Shown here one piece after another: positions 1 through 8,559 of a stretch of DNA of 64,000 nucleotides. The notes beneath the pieces are model-generated. The model ran no database searches, was not told where the DNA came from, and saw nothing but the letters and a program-made list of their open reading frames with translations. The number at the start of each line of letters is the position of its first letter. Positions within the stretch are counted from its first letter, which is position 1. Position numbers and translations under genes: made by a program. The DNA comes from an uncultured Acidimicrobiales bacterium (lineage in GTDB: Bacteria; Actinomycetota; Acidimicrobiia; Acidimicrobiales; SHLQ01). The DNA lies in assembly GCA_938023735.1 (NCBI GenBank), contig CALJDK010000107.1, positions 1-64,000 of the forward strand, in the 5' to 3' direction.

Positions 1-296
1 TGGGCGATGGCGGCGTGCAGATCGAGCCGCTCGCTTCGTCCTTCGTCGTGTTCGCCGCTCGAAGCGCCGACGCCCCGAAAGTTGAACCGAAGCACCGAGA
101 TGCCAGCGTCGGGAAGTTCGCGAGCCAAGGTTGACGGGGCCGTGTTGTTCATGTCCCCGCCGTACAGCGGATGCGGATGGGTGGCTACCACCACGGCCCG
201 AGGCTGTCCCGGCGTGGGATGTCCCGTCGCCGGGTGCCAGGCCGCTTCAAGGGTGACGGCCTGGTCGGGGTGGGTTGCGCTGATGTCGATCTTCAT
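1..296 (-). CDS. alpha/beta hydrolase (partial, runs off the left edge)
   Basis: The minus strand encodes the N-terminal ~98 residues of an alpha/beta-hydrolase from an ATG at 296-294; the rest lies outside the window. Visible motifs are HPHPLYGGDMNN after a beta strand (AVVVATHPH) and FNFRGVGASSGEHD. In this family these form the oxyanion-region loop and the strand before the nucleophile elbow. They are typical of the small serine-hydrolase group that includes the KANL3/Tex30-like proteins. The nucleophile, acid and histidine are not in view. It is divergently transcribed from the GroES-like gene across a 66-bp gap that must hold both promoters. The fold is clear; the substrate cannot be inferred. 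Confidence 0.75.
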   Translation of the reverse strand, partial: MKIDISATHPDQAVTLEAAWHPATGHPTPGQPRAVVVATHPHPLYGGDMNNTAPSTLARELPDAGISVLRFNFRGVGASSGEHDEGRSERLDLHAAIA

Positions 297-362
297 AACG
301 TCGCTTGTGATTCGTTGGGAACGGGTGGTTGGAGGTGTCCTTCGTCCTCGGGGAAAGCTACC

Positions 363-743
363 GTGCCCCTCGTGAGCAAAGCTGACAAGACCGCCAAAGA
401 ATCCACCGATGAGCAGCAGGGAGCCTCCGAGGGCCTACCCATCAAAATGCTCAACGACCGCATCCTGGTATCGATCGACGGACCCGAAGGCGAGCGTCGC
501 TCAACCGGCGGAATCTTGATTCCCGCTACCGCACAGGTCGGCAAACGCCTCACGTGGGCTGAAGTCTTTGCCACTGGTCCCAACGTGCGGTCGATGGAAC
601 CCGGCGACCGGGTGCTGTTTAACCCCGAAGATCGCTACGAGGTTGAGGTGCGCGGGTGCGAGTACATCATCTTGCGAGAGCGCGATGTCCATGCGGTTGC
701 TGCGCCTCGGCTCGAGGGCGTATCGACCGGGCTCTACCTCTAG
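363..743 (+). CDS. GroES/Cpn10-like co-chaperone
   Basis: Predicted 126-residue protein with a charged N-terminal leader of about 30 residues followed by a Cpn10 fold: LNDRILVSID, a mobile-loop-like segment ending STGGILIPATAQ, AEVFATGPNV, then GDRVLFNPED. GroES rings cap GroEL and use the mobile loop (usually TxGGIxLP) to bind it. The loop here is well preserved. The C-terminus (HAVAAPRLEGVSTGLYL) is longer than in canonical GroES of ~97 residues, so this is probably a paralogue. GTG at 363 was chosen because GGGGAAAG lies about 5-8 nt upstream; GTG at 372 is the alternative. No groEL is adjacent. It is followed after 43 bp by hisI. Confidence 0.75.
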   Translation: MPLVSKADKTAKESTDEQQGASEGLPIKMLNDRILVSIDGPEGERRSTGGILIPATAQVGKRLTWAEVFATGPNVRSMEPGDRVLFNPEDRYEVEVRGCEYIILRERDVHAVAAPRLEGVSTGLYL

Positions 744-786
744 AAACTCCCGAACCACTCAACCCAAGGCACGGTACCCTTCCGCA

Positions 787-1194
787 ATGAGCACAGATCT
801 CGAAGAATCAACCGCCCTGCAACTCGACTTCGACAAGGTCGCAAAGATCGGTCGCGACGGCCATCAGGTGGTGCCGGTGGTGCTCCAGGATGCCGATTCG
901 GGCGACGTGTTGTTTATCGGTTACGCCAACGAAGAAGCTTTTCTGGCCACCCTCGAACGCAAGTCAGCGGTGCTGTACTCGACCTCTCGCGATGTGCTGT
1001 GGCATAAGGGCGCAACCTCGGGCGACACGCTCGAGTTGGTCGATGTTGCCATCAACTGCGAGCAGAACAGCCTGCTGTACAAGGTTCGCAAGGCTGGCAC
1101 CGGAGTGTGTCACACCAAAGGCGACGACGGCGTTGCTCGCCAGACGTGTTACTACCGGTCGGTTGTCGACGGTGACACGCTTCGCTTCGACTAG
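787..1194 (+). CDS. hisI: phosphoribosyl-AMP cyclohydrolase HisI
   Basis: 135 residues, the usual size of stand-alone HisI, which opens the adenine ring of PR-AMP in histidine biosynthesis. The family blocks are visible: GDVLFIGYANEEAF, YSTSRDVLWHKGATSGD, a late C-H-T-K region and CYYRSV. These carry the Zn-binding cysteines and the substrate loop. The segment that in classic HisI reads D-C-D-x-D (Mg-binding aspartates) is INCEQNSLLY here, so three aspartates are replaced by N/E/N. The ATG at 787 sits 43 bp after the GroES-like gene and the stop is 5 bp before trpE. This suggests co-transcription with the tryptophan genes. Confidence 0.88.
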   Translation: MSTDLEESTALQLDFDKVAKIGRDGHQVVPVVLQDADSGDVLFIGYANEEAFLATLERKSAVLYSTSRDVLWHKGATSGDTLELVDVAINCEQNSLLYKVRKAGTGVCHTKGDDGVARQTCYYRSVVDGDTLRFD

Positions 1195-1199
1195 TTCTG

Positions 1200-2723
1200 A
1201 TGACCGTCTCTGCGTCGCCGTCGTTTGAAGAGTTCGTGGCTCTCGCTGCCGAGCATCGGGTGATTCCGGTTTGGCAGCAACTCTTGGCCGATCTGGTCAC
1301 GCCGGTATCGATCTTTCAACGGCTGGTTGGCGACGACCCGGGCTTCCTGCTCGAGTCGGTTGCTGGCGGACAATGGTCACGTTGGTCGTTCGTTGGTCGC
1401 AATGCCGAGGCCACGCTGGTTCTGCGCGACGGTGAGCTCAACGTCGATGGCGAATTGCCCGCCACCGTTCCCACCGATCAGGGCATGCTGGCGGCGCTCG
1501 AAGCGCTCCTCGACGTGTACCACGCTCCCGAAAGCCCCGGCCTTCCACCACTGCACGGCGGGCTGATGGGCTACCTGGGCTACGACGTGGTGCGAGAAGT
1601 CGAAAACCTTCCCAACCAACCCACCGACGAGCTGGGCTATCCCGATGCGGTGATGTCGGTGGTGGGCGAACTGGCAGCCCTCGACCACTGGGAGCAACGG
1701 GTCACGCTCATCGCCAATGCGTTTGTGCCTGACGGCGCCGATGAGGCTGCGTTGCGGGTGATTTACGATAGTTGTGTTGCCCGGATCGCCCAGATGGCCG
1801 CCGACGGCGCAGCGCCGCTCGACGAGCCGCTCCTGCCGATTCCCTCGGCCGACGACCCGCTTCCTGAGGTCAGATCGAGCATGGGCGAAGAGCTCTACTG
1901 CAATGCGGTCGAAGCCGCACGCGAGTACATCTTTGCGGGAGACATTTTTCAGGTGGTGCTGTCGCAGCGGTTCGATTTCGACCTCGATGCCCATCCGTAT
2001 GACTTCTACCGGGTGTTACGTCAGGTCAACCCGAGCCCGTATATGTATTTCGTGCAACATCCCGAACTCACGTTGGTGGGTGGCTCTCCCGAGCCAATGG
2101 TGAAGCTCACCGATGGTCGAGTCATCAGCCGGCCAATCGCTGGCACCCGCAAACGCGGCGCCAACGATATCGAAGACCGCAAGATGGAGTCGGAGCTGCG
2201 CGAGGACCCCAAAGAGATCGCCGAACACGTGATGCTGCTCGATCTGGCCCGCAACGATGTTGGTCGAGTGGTGACGTTCGGAACCGAACAGGTCGACGAG
2301 CAGTTCATTCTCGAGCGCTACAGCCACGTGATGCACCTGACCTCCCAGGTGTCGGGCCAGCTCGCCGAGGGAAAGACCCCTATCGATGTACTTCGAGCCA
2401 CGCTGCCCGCCGGCACGCTCTCGGGTGCCCCCAAGGTGCGGGCCATGGAAATCATCGACGAACTCGAGCCGGTGAAGCGCGGTCCGTACGGGGGAGTGGT
2501 TGGTTATTTCGACTTCTCGGGCAATATCGATACAGCCATCACCATCCGAACCCTGTTCGTGCATGATGGAAAGGCATCGGTGCAGGCAGGCGCAGGCATC
2601 GTGGCCGACAGCATCGCCAAGCACGAGCACCTCGAATGCAAGAACAAAGCCAAAGCGTTGCTGGCCGCGGTGGAGACCGCTCGCCGGATGACCGCAGTGC
2701 GAAACGAAAGCAGCCCCTTATGA
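1200..2723 (+). CDS. trpE: anthranilate synthase component I TrpE
   Basis: 507 residues, full length. It uses chorismate and ammonia or glutamine nitrogen to make anthranilate, the first committed step of tryptophan synthesis. The N-terminal domain holds the tryptophan-feedback region (LLESVAGGQWSRWSFVG). The C-terminal chorismate-binding domain has the FQVVLSQRF, GGSPEPMVKL, RPIAGTRKRG, LLDLARNDVGRV, SHVMHLTSQV and LPAGTLSGAPKVRAME blocks. No trpG glutaminase gene is in the window, so the partner is encoded elsewhere. Its stop overlaps the next start as ATGA. Confidence 0.96.
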   Translation: MTVSASPSFEEFVALAAEHRVIPVWQQLLADLVTPVSIFQRLVGDDPGFLLESVAGGQWSRWSFVGRNAEATLVLRDGELNVDGELPATVPTDQGMLAALEALLDVYHAPESPGLPPLHGGLMGYLGYDVVREVENLPNQPTDELGYPDAVMSVVGELAALDHWEQRVTLIANAFVPDGADEAALRVIYDSCVARIAQMAADGAAPLDEPLLPIPSADDPLPEVRSSMGEELYCNAVEAAREYIFAGDIFQVVLSQRFDFDLDAHPYDFYRVLRQVNPSPYMYFVQHPELTLVGGSPEPMVKLTDGRVISRPIAGTRKRGANDIEDRKMESELREDPKEIAEHVMLLDLARNDVGRVVTFGTEQVDEQFILERYSHVMHLTSQVSGQLAEGKTPIDVLRATLPAGTLSGAPKVRAMEIIDELEPVKRGPYGGVVGYFDFSGNIDTAITIRTLFVHDGKASVQAGAGIVADSIAKHEHLECKNKAKALLAAVETARRMTAVRNESSPL

Positions 2724-3634
2724 CCCTTCCAGATTTGGCCGACAGCTATCGATTGCTCACCAGCGAGGCCTCGGCAGTGCGGCTGGCTCGCGATGCGGTT
2801 CGGGTGTCAGGCCCAGATGCTGCGTCATGGCTTCAAGGACAGGTGAGCCAGGATGTGCTTGGTTTGTCGGTCGGCGGCGAAGGTTCGTCGGCGTGGTCGT
2901 TCATTCTTGCACCGCAAGGAAAGGTTGATGCGTGGTTCCGGATAACCCGCGAGAGCGACGATTCGTTCCTGCTCGACCTTGACCCCGGCTTCGCGGAAGC
3001 GTTGGTAGAGCGACTGAACCGGTTCAAGCTTCGTATCAACGCCGATGTCGAGGTTCTGGCCGTCGAAATGGTGGCTGTGCGACAGGGCGGTACTTCCGTC
3101 GATGTCACGGGTTTGGTGACGGCTAACGGAGTCATCGCTGCGCATGCGCCGTTCTTCGGCGATGGCGTCGACCTGCTTGGCGTCGACCTGCTTGGCGAGG
3201 GGCAGACGATTCCCGAAGGGATCACCGAGGTATCGCCCGATGCGTATGAGGTTGCTCGGATCGAGGCCGGAATGCCTCGGATGGGCGTCGAGCTGACCGC
3301 CGAGACCATCCCGGCCGCTTCTGGCGTGGTCGATCTGTCGGCCAGCTTCACCAAGGGCTGCTACACCGGCCAAGAATTGGTGGCTCGGGTCGATTCGCGA
3401 GGCAACAACACTCCGACCCATCTTCGTGTGCTGCGCACCGACGGCAAGTTGGCAGTCGGCGATGTGCTCGGCGACGGACAGGGCACGGTCACCAGCGCCA
3501 CGGAGCACCCCGACGGCGGCAGCGTCGGACTTGGCTACGTGAAGCGCTCGGTCGAGGTGCCAGCAAGCCTTCCGGGGGCAAACAGCGACGTGGTGATCGC
3601 ACCGGTTCCCTCGGCTGCAAGTACCACCGACTAG
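2720..3634 (+). CDS. ygfZ: YgfZ/GcvT-like folate-binding protein
   Basis: 304 residues from an ATG overlapping the trpE stop (ATGA). It is a tetrahydrofolate-binding protein of the GcvT-fold YgfZ/IBA57 family, known to help maintain certain Fe-S enzymes. The N-terminal half has the strand pattern around SWLQGQVSQDVLG and ILAPQGKVDAWFRI. The diagnostic signature K-G-C-Y-x-G-Q-E is intact (FTKGCYTGQELVARVDSRG). A short internal duplication, GVDLLGVDL, appears in the protein, matched by a tandem repeat in the DNA near 3166-3197. Placement inside a trp/his run is probably translational coupling rather than a pathway link. Confidence 0.88.
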   Translation: MTLPDLADSYRLLTSEASAVRLARDAVRVSGPDAASWLQGQVSQDVLGLSVGGEGSSAWSFILAPQGKVDAWFRITRESDDSFLLDLDPGFAEALVERLNRFKLRINADVEVLAVEMVAVRQGGTSVDVTGLVTANGVIAAHAPFFGDGVDLLGVDLLGEGQTIPEGITEVSPDAYEVARIEAGMPRMGVELTAETIPAASGVVDLSASFTKGCYTGQELVARVDSRGNNTPTHLRVLRTDGKLAVGDVLGDGQGTVTSATEHPDGGSVGLGYVKRSVEVPASLPGANSDVVIAPVPSAASTTD

Positions 3635-3652
3635 AGCTCTACCATCACTTCT

Positions 3653-4156
3653 GTGGACCACTACGAGGCACTCGATGCCGATCCAACCGAGAGCGAAGCC
3701 GAGCTGCGACGCCGGTACCTCTCACTGGCCCGCAAATATCACCCTGACCAGCTTGTTTCGGCGTCTGAGGCGGCGAAGAACGAGGCGGGTGAACGCATGC
3801 GCGAGGTCAACGAGGCGTGGGCGGTGCTGGGCGACAAAGCCCGCCGGCTGCGGTACGACCAGACCTTGTTCGAGTCAAACATCGAAGAGGCGAAGGAAGA
3901 CTGGAAACCCTTCGATGACTCCTATGAGCCCGAGTACGAGGAACCGATCGTTCCTGGCCGGGCCAAGCCGCCAAAGTGGATGACGGCGGGTCCGCCTCTT
4001 CTGGTCGCCGCTGGCGTGGTTACCGCTGGCGTTGGAGGAATCCTTGGCGCCGGGGTGTTGGTGCTGGGGCTGGCGATGATCCTCATTGGAGCGATCTCCT
4101 TTGTGCTGGCGCCGGTAGCGGTGATGGTAATGAGCGCACAGAGCGAGAAACGATAG
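3653..4156 (+). CDS. J-domain protein with C-terminal membrane segments
   Basis: 167 residues from GTG at 3653. Residues 1-70 form a DnaJ domain, with YEALDADPTESEAELRRRYL, the catalytic loop RKYHPDQL (intact HPD, which stimulates Hsp70 ATPase) and the helix ending RRLRYDQ. A short acidic linker follows. Residues about 110-160 are strongly hydrophobic and Gly/Ala/Val-rich (two probable membrane helices), so the J-domain should be tethered on the cytoplasmic face. It lacks the G/F-rich, zinc-finger and peptide-binding domains of DnaJ, so it is a specialised (type III-like) co-chaperone. It lies between ygfZ and trpC, 16 bp before the latter. Confidence 0.85.
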   Translation: MDHYEALDADPTESEAELRRRYLSLARKYHPDQLVSASEAAKNEAGERMREVNEAWAVLGDKARRLRYDQTLFESNIEEAKEDWKPFDDSYEPEYEEPIVPGRAKPPKWMTAGPPLLVAAGVVTAGVGGILGAGVLVLGLAMILIGAISFVLAPVAVMVMSAQSEKR

Positions 4157-4172
4157 AGAGACAGCGAGCCAC

Positions 4173-4964
4173 ATGACCGCCACGTACCTCGACAAGATTC
4201 TCGACGATCACCGGGCGGCGGCTGCGGTCGATACGCGCCGCCTCGACACCCTCATCGATCAGGCGGGCGAAGCTGCGCCGACACGCGGGTTTCGGTCGGC
4301 GTTGGCCGCCGCATCGGGCTTGGCCGTGATTTCCGAGGTGAAACGACGCTCGCCCTCGAAGGGTGATTTGGCCGCCGATCTTGATCCGGCCACCGTGGCT
4401 TCGGAGTACGTGGCCGGTGGCGCAACCTGCTTGTCGGTGCTCACCGACACCGACTATTTCGGCGGTTCACCTGCCGACCTTCAGGCGGCCCGCGGTGCGG
4501 TAACAATTCCGGCGCTCCGGAAGGACTTCACGGTTTCGGCTCACGATGTGGTCGATGCCCGGCTGATGGGCGCCGACGCAGTGCTGCTGATCGTCGCAGC
4601 CCTCGACGATCACGAACTGGCCGATTTCGCCGCGCTCGCTGCCGAGCTCACCCTCGATGTGCTGGTCGAGATCCACGACGAAGCCGAGTTGGAACGAGCG
4701 CTGCGGTTCGATGCCGACCTCATCGGTGTGAACCAGCGCGACCTGGTGACCTTCGAGGTCGACACCGAGCGAGCGGTTCGTATGGCACCACAGCTCCCCG
4801 AAGGCGTGGTTCGGGTTGCCGAGTCTGGCGTGCAGGGCCCCGACGATGCGGCGTTGCTGGCCGAGGCCGGGTATCACGCTGTGCTGGTGGGCGAGTCGTT
4901 GGTGAAGGCCGGATCTCGGGCCGATGCGGTGGCCGCTCTCCGAGAAATTCCCCGCCAATCCTGA
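4173..4964 (+). CDS. trpC: indole-3-glycerol phosphate synthase TrpC
   Basis: 263 residues, full length. It converts CdRP to indole-3-glycerol phosphate in tryptophan synthesis. It has a TIM-barrel fold with the diagnostic VISEVKRRSPSKGDL (catalytic Lys and phosphate contact), LSVLTDTDYFGG, LRKDF, DAVLLIVAAL, LVEIHDEAEL, IGVNQRDLVTFEVD and VAESGVQGPDDAALL. All expected catalytic positions are visible. It is followed 87 bp later by trpF, the preceding step in the pathway, kept here as a separate gene. Confidence 0.96.
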   Translation: MTATYLDKILDDHRAAAAVDTRRLDTLIDQAGEAAPTRGFRSALAAASGLAVISEVKRRSPSKGDLAADLDPATVASEYVAGGATCLSVLTDTDYFGGSPADLQAARGAVTIPALRKDFTVSAHDVVDARLMGADAVLLIVAALDDHELADFAALAAELTLDVLVEIHDEAELERALRFDADLIGVNQRDLVTFEVDTERAVRMAPQLPEGVVRVAESGVQGPDDAALLAEAGYHAVLVGESLVKAGSRADAVAALREIPRQS

Positions 4965-5051
4965 CCCAGCGGCGATACCGTCAACAGCAGTTGCGCGGCC
5001 GTTGTAAGACCTGCGCACCAAGATGAAACCTGCCGCAATGGGGAGACGCTG

Positions 5052-5726
5052 GTGTTTGTAAAGATCTGTGGCATCACCACCGAAGAGGACGGGTTGCTTG
5101 CCGTTGCCTTGGGCGCCAATGCGGTCGGGTTTGTCTTCGCTCCCTCAAAACGCCAGGTCACAGCGATGGCGGCCCGCGATATTGCTCGAAGGCTGCCGCC
5201 CGAAACACTGACGGTTGGGGTGTTTCGCAACGAGACCGCGCAACGGGTGGTCGACATCACCCACGAGGCCGGCCTGAAAGCGGCACAGCTTCACGGCCAC
5301 GAGACCGCCGAGGATTCGATGTATGTGGCGCGCCATGTGCCGCTGATGGTGAAGGCGTTCGCTCCGGGAGCGATGGGGCTCGACAACGTGAACGACTACG
5401 GCGCTCACGCCGTGATGCTCGATGGGCCATCACCCGGTTCGGGCGAAGTGTTCGACTGGTCACTTACCGAAGGCATGCCTTCGAATACACGGATCATCTT
5501 GGCGGGTGGGCTTCACGCCGACAATGTGGCCGATGGCATTCGCACGGTTCGACCGTGGGGAGTCGATGTCAGCAGTGGCGTCGAGAAATCGCCGGGACGC
5601 AAAGATTCCACCAAGATGCGGCGCTTTATCGAGAACGCCCGCGCTGCGGGACGCCAGGTCGAGAAGCGACCCGGCCACGATGTCGACCCCGATGGAAACT
5701 TTCCTTACGACTGGATGGAAGAGTAG
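5052..5726 (+). CDS. trpF: phosphoribosylanthranilate isomerase TrpF
   Basis: 224 residues from GTG at 5052, preceded by GGGGAGA about 6 nt upstream. It isomerises PRA to CdRP. The N-terminal FVKICGITTEEDG carries the catalytic Cys of the KICG motif, and GLKAAQLHGHE and the late GVDVSSGVEKSPGRKD phosphate-binding/catalytic-Asp region are present. A short acidic tail ending YDWMEE is an extension over typical TrpF. It closes the trpE-trpC-trpF run. trpD, trpB and trpA are not in the window. Confidence 0.94.
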   Translation: MFVKICGITTEEDGLLAVALGANAVGFVFAPSKRQVTAMAARDIARRLPPETLTVGVFRNETAQRVVDITHEAGLKAAQLHGHETAEDSMYVARHVPLMVKAFAPGAMGLDNVNDYGAHAVMLDGPSPGSGEVFDWSLTEGMPSNTRIILAGGLHADNVADGIRTVRPWGVDVSSGVEKSPGRKDSTKMRRFIENARAAGRQVEKRPGHDVDPDGNFPYDWMEE

Positions 5727-5786
5727 CGGCGGCCATCGGGTTTCCCGAAGATGCACACTGCGATGGAAACGGCACAGGGCTAAGCG

Positions 5787-5990
5787 ATGGACATCGGCAC
5801 CTTCCTCCTCGATATTTTCCTCCCGCGCACCGATCGGATCGTGTTTATTCAGTGGGCCATCATGACGCCGTTCTGGCTTCTGGTGCTCGTCGTGACCTTC
5901 CGGCGCACTCCGGTGAAGGAATATCGCCAGTTCGCCGTAGGGCTCGCCGTGATGAACCTCGCGTGGTTTTGCGCCCGGATGATCCACTAG
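5787..5990 (+). CDS. small two-helix membrane protein
   Basis: 67 residues with two hydrophobic stretches: residues ~21-38 (IQWAIMTPFWLLVLVVTF) and ~46-62 (FAVGLAVMNLAWFCARM), joined by a basic loop (RRTPVKEYRQ). An inner-membrane hairpin is the likely topology. I do not recognise the family. It lies 61 bp after trpF and 59 bp before the flavoprotein reductase on the same strand. The ordinary codon pattern and clean hydrophobic periodicity argue that it is a real gene, but no function can be assigned. Confidence 0.6.
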   Translation: MDIGTFLLDIFLPRTDRIVFIQWAIMTPFWLLVLVVTFRRTPVKEYRQFAVGLAVMNLAWFCARMIH

Positions 5991-6048
5991 CCCTCTCCAC
6001 CTGGAAAATCCGGGTCCGAAAAGAAAAACAACAGAAGATGAGAAGTAG

Positions 6049-7407
6049 ATGACTGATCTAATCGTGATCGGCGGCGGCTCTGCCGGCCTGGGCGCCGCAA
6101 ATGCTGGCAACCGAGCCGGCAAGAACGTGTTGCTTGTCAACGATGGTGAGCCGGGTGGCGACTGCACCTTCTGGGGCTGTGTGCCGTCGAAGGCGCTTAT
6201 CGCCCAGTCGCGCAATGGTGCCAGCTTCGACGATGCTCTGGCCCACGTTCGTTCCGCCGTGAACCGCATCGGTGCGGCCGAGACGTTTTCGGTGCTCGAA
6301 TCTCATGGCATGAAGACCGCGAATGGTCGGGCGCGGTTCGTCGCCAACGACACCGTCGAGGTCGACGGCACCCGATATTCGGCGCCGAAGATCATCATCG
6401 CCACCGGATCCCGAGCGTTCGTGCCCCCCATCCCGGGCCTCGATACCGTCGATTTCGTCACCAATAAGGAAATCTTCAATCTTTCGACGAAGCCCACATC
6501 ACTCGCCGTGCTGGGCGGCGGGCCTATCGGCGTCGAGCTTGCTCAGGCTATGGCGGGTCTTGGGGTGGCCGTAACCATCTTTGAGATGGCCGATCGACTT
6601 CTGGCCCGTGAAGAGCCCGAAGCGTCGATCTGTGTGGCCGAGGCGCTGCGTGCCGACGGGATCGACCTAAGGTTAGGGGCTGCGGTGAGCAGCGTTGCTC
6701 CTGTCCCTACCGGCGGTGTACGCGTCGACACTGCCGACTCGAGCGACACGTTCGACCAACTGCTCGTGGCCACGGGGCGTCGCCCCAACTCTGAGGGCCT
6801 CGATCTCGAAGCAGCCGGGATAACCGCTACCGAGCGGGGCCACATCGAGACCAACGACAAACTTGAAACCACGGTCGATGGCATCTACGCCGCGGGCGAC
6901 GTCACCGGCAAACTTCCCTTTACCCACGCCGCCGACGAGATGGGTCGACTTGCCACGGCGCACGCCTTCGGGCTCATGCAGCGCTGGAAATTCAAGGAAC
7001 ACTGGGTTCCGTGGGCGACCTTCACCAACCCGGAGGTGGCTCGAGTCGGCCTTACCGAGGCCGAAGCTGCCGAGAAGGGCGGACGGGTTGCGTATCTCCC
7101 GATGGGCGAGTTTGATCGGGCCATCACCGACGGCGCAACCAACGGGTTCGTCAAAATCATCGCCGGGCCGAAACCGCTCACCCGTCGAGCCTTTGGCGGC
7201 GAGATCATCGGGGCAACCATCGTCGCGCCACGAGCTGGCGAGATGATCAACGAAATAGCATTGGCGATGCGAACCCGCATGTTTACTGGCCGGTTGGGAC
7301 AAAGCACCCACGCCTATCCGACATGGGGTTTCGCGATTCCCCAGACCGTTGCGCAGTTCTTCTTTGAGCAGAATGGCCGAACGGCTCGCCCCGCTAGGAA
7401 GAGCTAG
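6049..7407 (+). CDS. FAD-dependent pyridine nucleotide-disulfide oxidoreductase
   Basis: 452 residues. N-terminal FAD-binding IGGGSAGLGAANAG, then the redox-active pair in GDCTFWGCVPSKAL (C-x4-C), the second dinucleotide-binding motif VLGGGPIGVELAQAMAGLG, and the FAD motif GIYAAGDVTG. This is the architecture of dihydrolipoyl dehydrogenase, mercuric reductase and glutathione reductase. At the C-terminus, where lipoamide dehydrogenases have H-P-T-x-S-E (the catalytic His-Glu dyad), this protein reads HAYPTWGFA. There is also no C-terminal Cys pair as in MerA. The substrate is therefore open. An AGAAGATGAGAAG stretch upstream supports the ATG at 6049. Confidence 0.85.
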   Translation: MTDLIVIGGGSAGLGAANAGNRAGKNVLLVNDGEPGGDCTFWGCVPSKALIAQSRNGASFDDALAHVRSAVNRIGAAETFSVLESHGMKTANGRARFVANDTVEVDGTRYSAPKIIIATGSRAFVPPIPGLDTVDFVTNKEIFNLSTKPTSLAVLGGGPIGVELAQAMAGLGVAVTIFEMADRLLAREEPEASICVAEALRADGIDLRLGAAVSSVAPVPTGGVRVDTADSSDTFDQLLVATGRRPNSEGLDLEAAGITATERGHIETNDKLETTVDGIYAAGDVTGKLPFTHAADEMGRLATAHAFGLMQRWKFKEHWVPWATFTNPEVARVGLTEAEAAEKGGRVAYLPMGEFDRAITDGATNGFVKIIAGPKPLTRRAFGGEIIGATIVAPRAGEMINEIALAMRTRMFTGRLGQSTHAYPTWGFAIPQTVAQFFFEQNGRTARPARKS

Positions 7408-7438
7408 CGAGCGTTGGTCGGTAGCTCTGGACCGGCTA

Positions 7439-7750
7439 CTACTCGTTATCGCCAGACTCGGCGAGCTTGCGTCCAAAATCCTGAAGTCGGTCGAGTGAAC
7501 CCTTGTCGACGGGCTCTGCGGTCTGGCTGATCGCGAGCTTGATCTTGCGATACACATCGGCCTCAAGACCGCAGTCTTTGCAGGCTTCGAGGTGCGCGGA
7601 AAGGTCCTCGGCGGTCACGTTGGTTTCCTCGCCATCGAGGAACGATTGGAGGTCTTTCCCAACCTGTTGGCAAGAAAGTGGGAATTTTCCGGTCGTAGCC
7701 GAAATATTTTCCTGAACCGAATTTTTTCTGAATTTCCGCAAAAAGCTCAT
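7439..7750 (-). CDS. zinc-binding anti-sigma factor (RsrA-like)
   Basis: 103 residues. The core holds a zf-HC2/ZAS motif: an upstream Cys (PLSCQQVG) plus HLEACKDC (H-x3-C-x2-C). In RsrA-type anti-sigma factors this binds zinc and releases the sigma factor when the thiols are oxidised. The N-terminus is basic (SFLRKFRKNS) and there is no membrane segment, so it is cytosolic. Its ATG overlaps the stop of the ECF sigma gene (ATGA), the standard arrangement of a sigma/anti-sigma pair. The sensed signal is inferred from the family to be disulfide stress; it could be another stress. Confidence 0.85.
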   Translation of the reverse strand: MSFLRKFRKNSVQENISATTGKFPLSCQQVGKDLQSFLDGEETNVTAEDLSAHLEACKDCGLEADVYRKIKLAISQTAEPVDKGSLDRLQDFGRKLAESGDNE

Positions 7751-8295
7751 GATCGTCCCTTAGCAACCTCGCTCGAGGCCAGATGCTTCCGTATTTTTGC
7801 GCGAGCCCGATGAAGACGGCTCATCACGGTCCCAACCGGGACCCCTAAGGCATCGGCGGTCTCTTGGTAGGAGAGCCCGTTGAGATCAACCATTTCGATG
7901 ACTTCGATGAACTTGTCCGACAACGAATGCAGTGCCTTCTCTACATCGGCATCGAAGGTGCGATCGATAACTACGGCCTCAACATCGGCGGTGTCAGGGT
8001 CGGTGTCGGCGACCCGCTGCATCGTGAGGTCAGGGTCGCGCATGAGTTCGGGTCTTTTGCGTCGAACCCTGTTAATTGCAGCGTTTCTGAGGATTGTGAG
8101 CAGCCAAGCGCGAGGGTAACGGCCGTCGAATTTCTCGATGGAACGGTAGGCCCGAAGCATGGTGTCCTGCACCAAGTCTTCGGCGTCAGCCTTGTTGCGG
8201 GTGATCGACATCGCTACCCGAAACATCACTTCCGTTTCCGGAATAACGTACTTCTCGAAGAGCTCTTGTTGGGTAGCTGATTCAGCGCTGCTCAT
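7747..8295 (-). CDS. ECF RNA polymerase sigma factor (SigR-like)
   Basis: 182 residues. Region 2 has DAEDLVQDTMLRAYRSIEKFDG followed by PRAWLLTILRNAAINRVRRKR, and region 4 has LSDKFIEVIEMVDLNGLSYQETADALGVPVGTVMSRLHRARAKIRKHL, which binds the -35 element. Length and sequence match group ECF sigma factors of the SigR/SigH type paired with RsrA. The gene is immediately followed by the zinc anti-sigma gene, overlapping by 4 bp. It is divergent from the HU gene across 264 bp. Autoregulation is likely for this class, but I could not identify a clear GGGAAT/GTT promoter. Confidence 0.93.
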   Translation of the reverse strand: MSSAESATQQELFEKYVIPETEVMFRVAMSITRNKADAEDLVQDTMLRAYRSIEKFDGRYPRAWLLTILRNAAINRVRRKRPELMRDPDLTMQRVADTDPDTADVEAVVIDRTFDADVEKALHSLSDKFIEVIEMVDLNGLSYQETADALGVPVGTVMSRLHRARAKIRKHLASSEVAKGRS

Positions 8296-8559
8296 GCCCG
8301 ACCAATCCTATCGCTTCCGCTCAGGGTACTCCTGATCAGAAGAGGTCAGAATGGCCGACAGCGGCAGTGATCTCTGTTCACCGGAAACCCTGTTTCGTCC
8401 CGAAATCGGCCAGATTGTAATTTGCCGATCAAAGCACCGAAGTAAGCGTTTTGAACGAAGAATGTCCGAAATGCTTGACTTGGGCGCCGTTTTGAACTGG
8501 CGTTGTAGTTCGTAACCCGATCACAGGTGGTGTTCGGGTCAGACAAGGAGTGTTCCCAC

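Noticed and set aside
6049-7407. Mercuric reductase
   Set aside because: The Hg-binding C-terminal Cys pair and other mer genes are absent.
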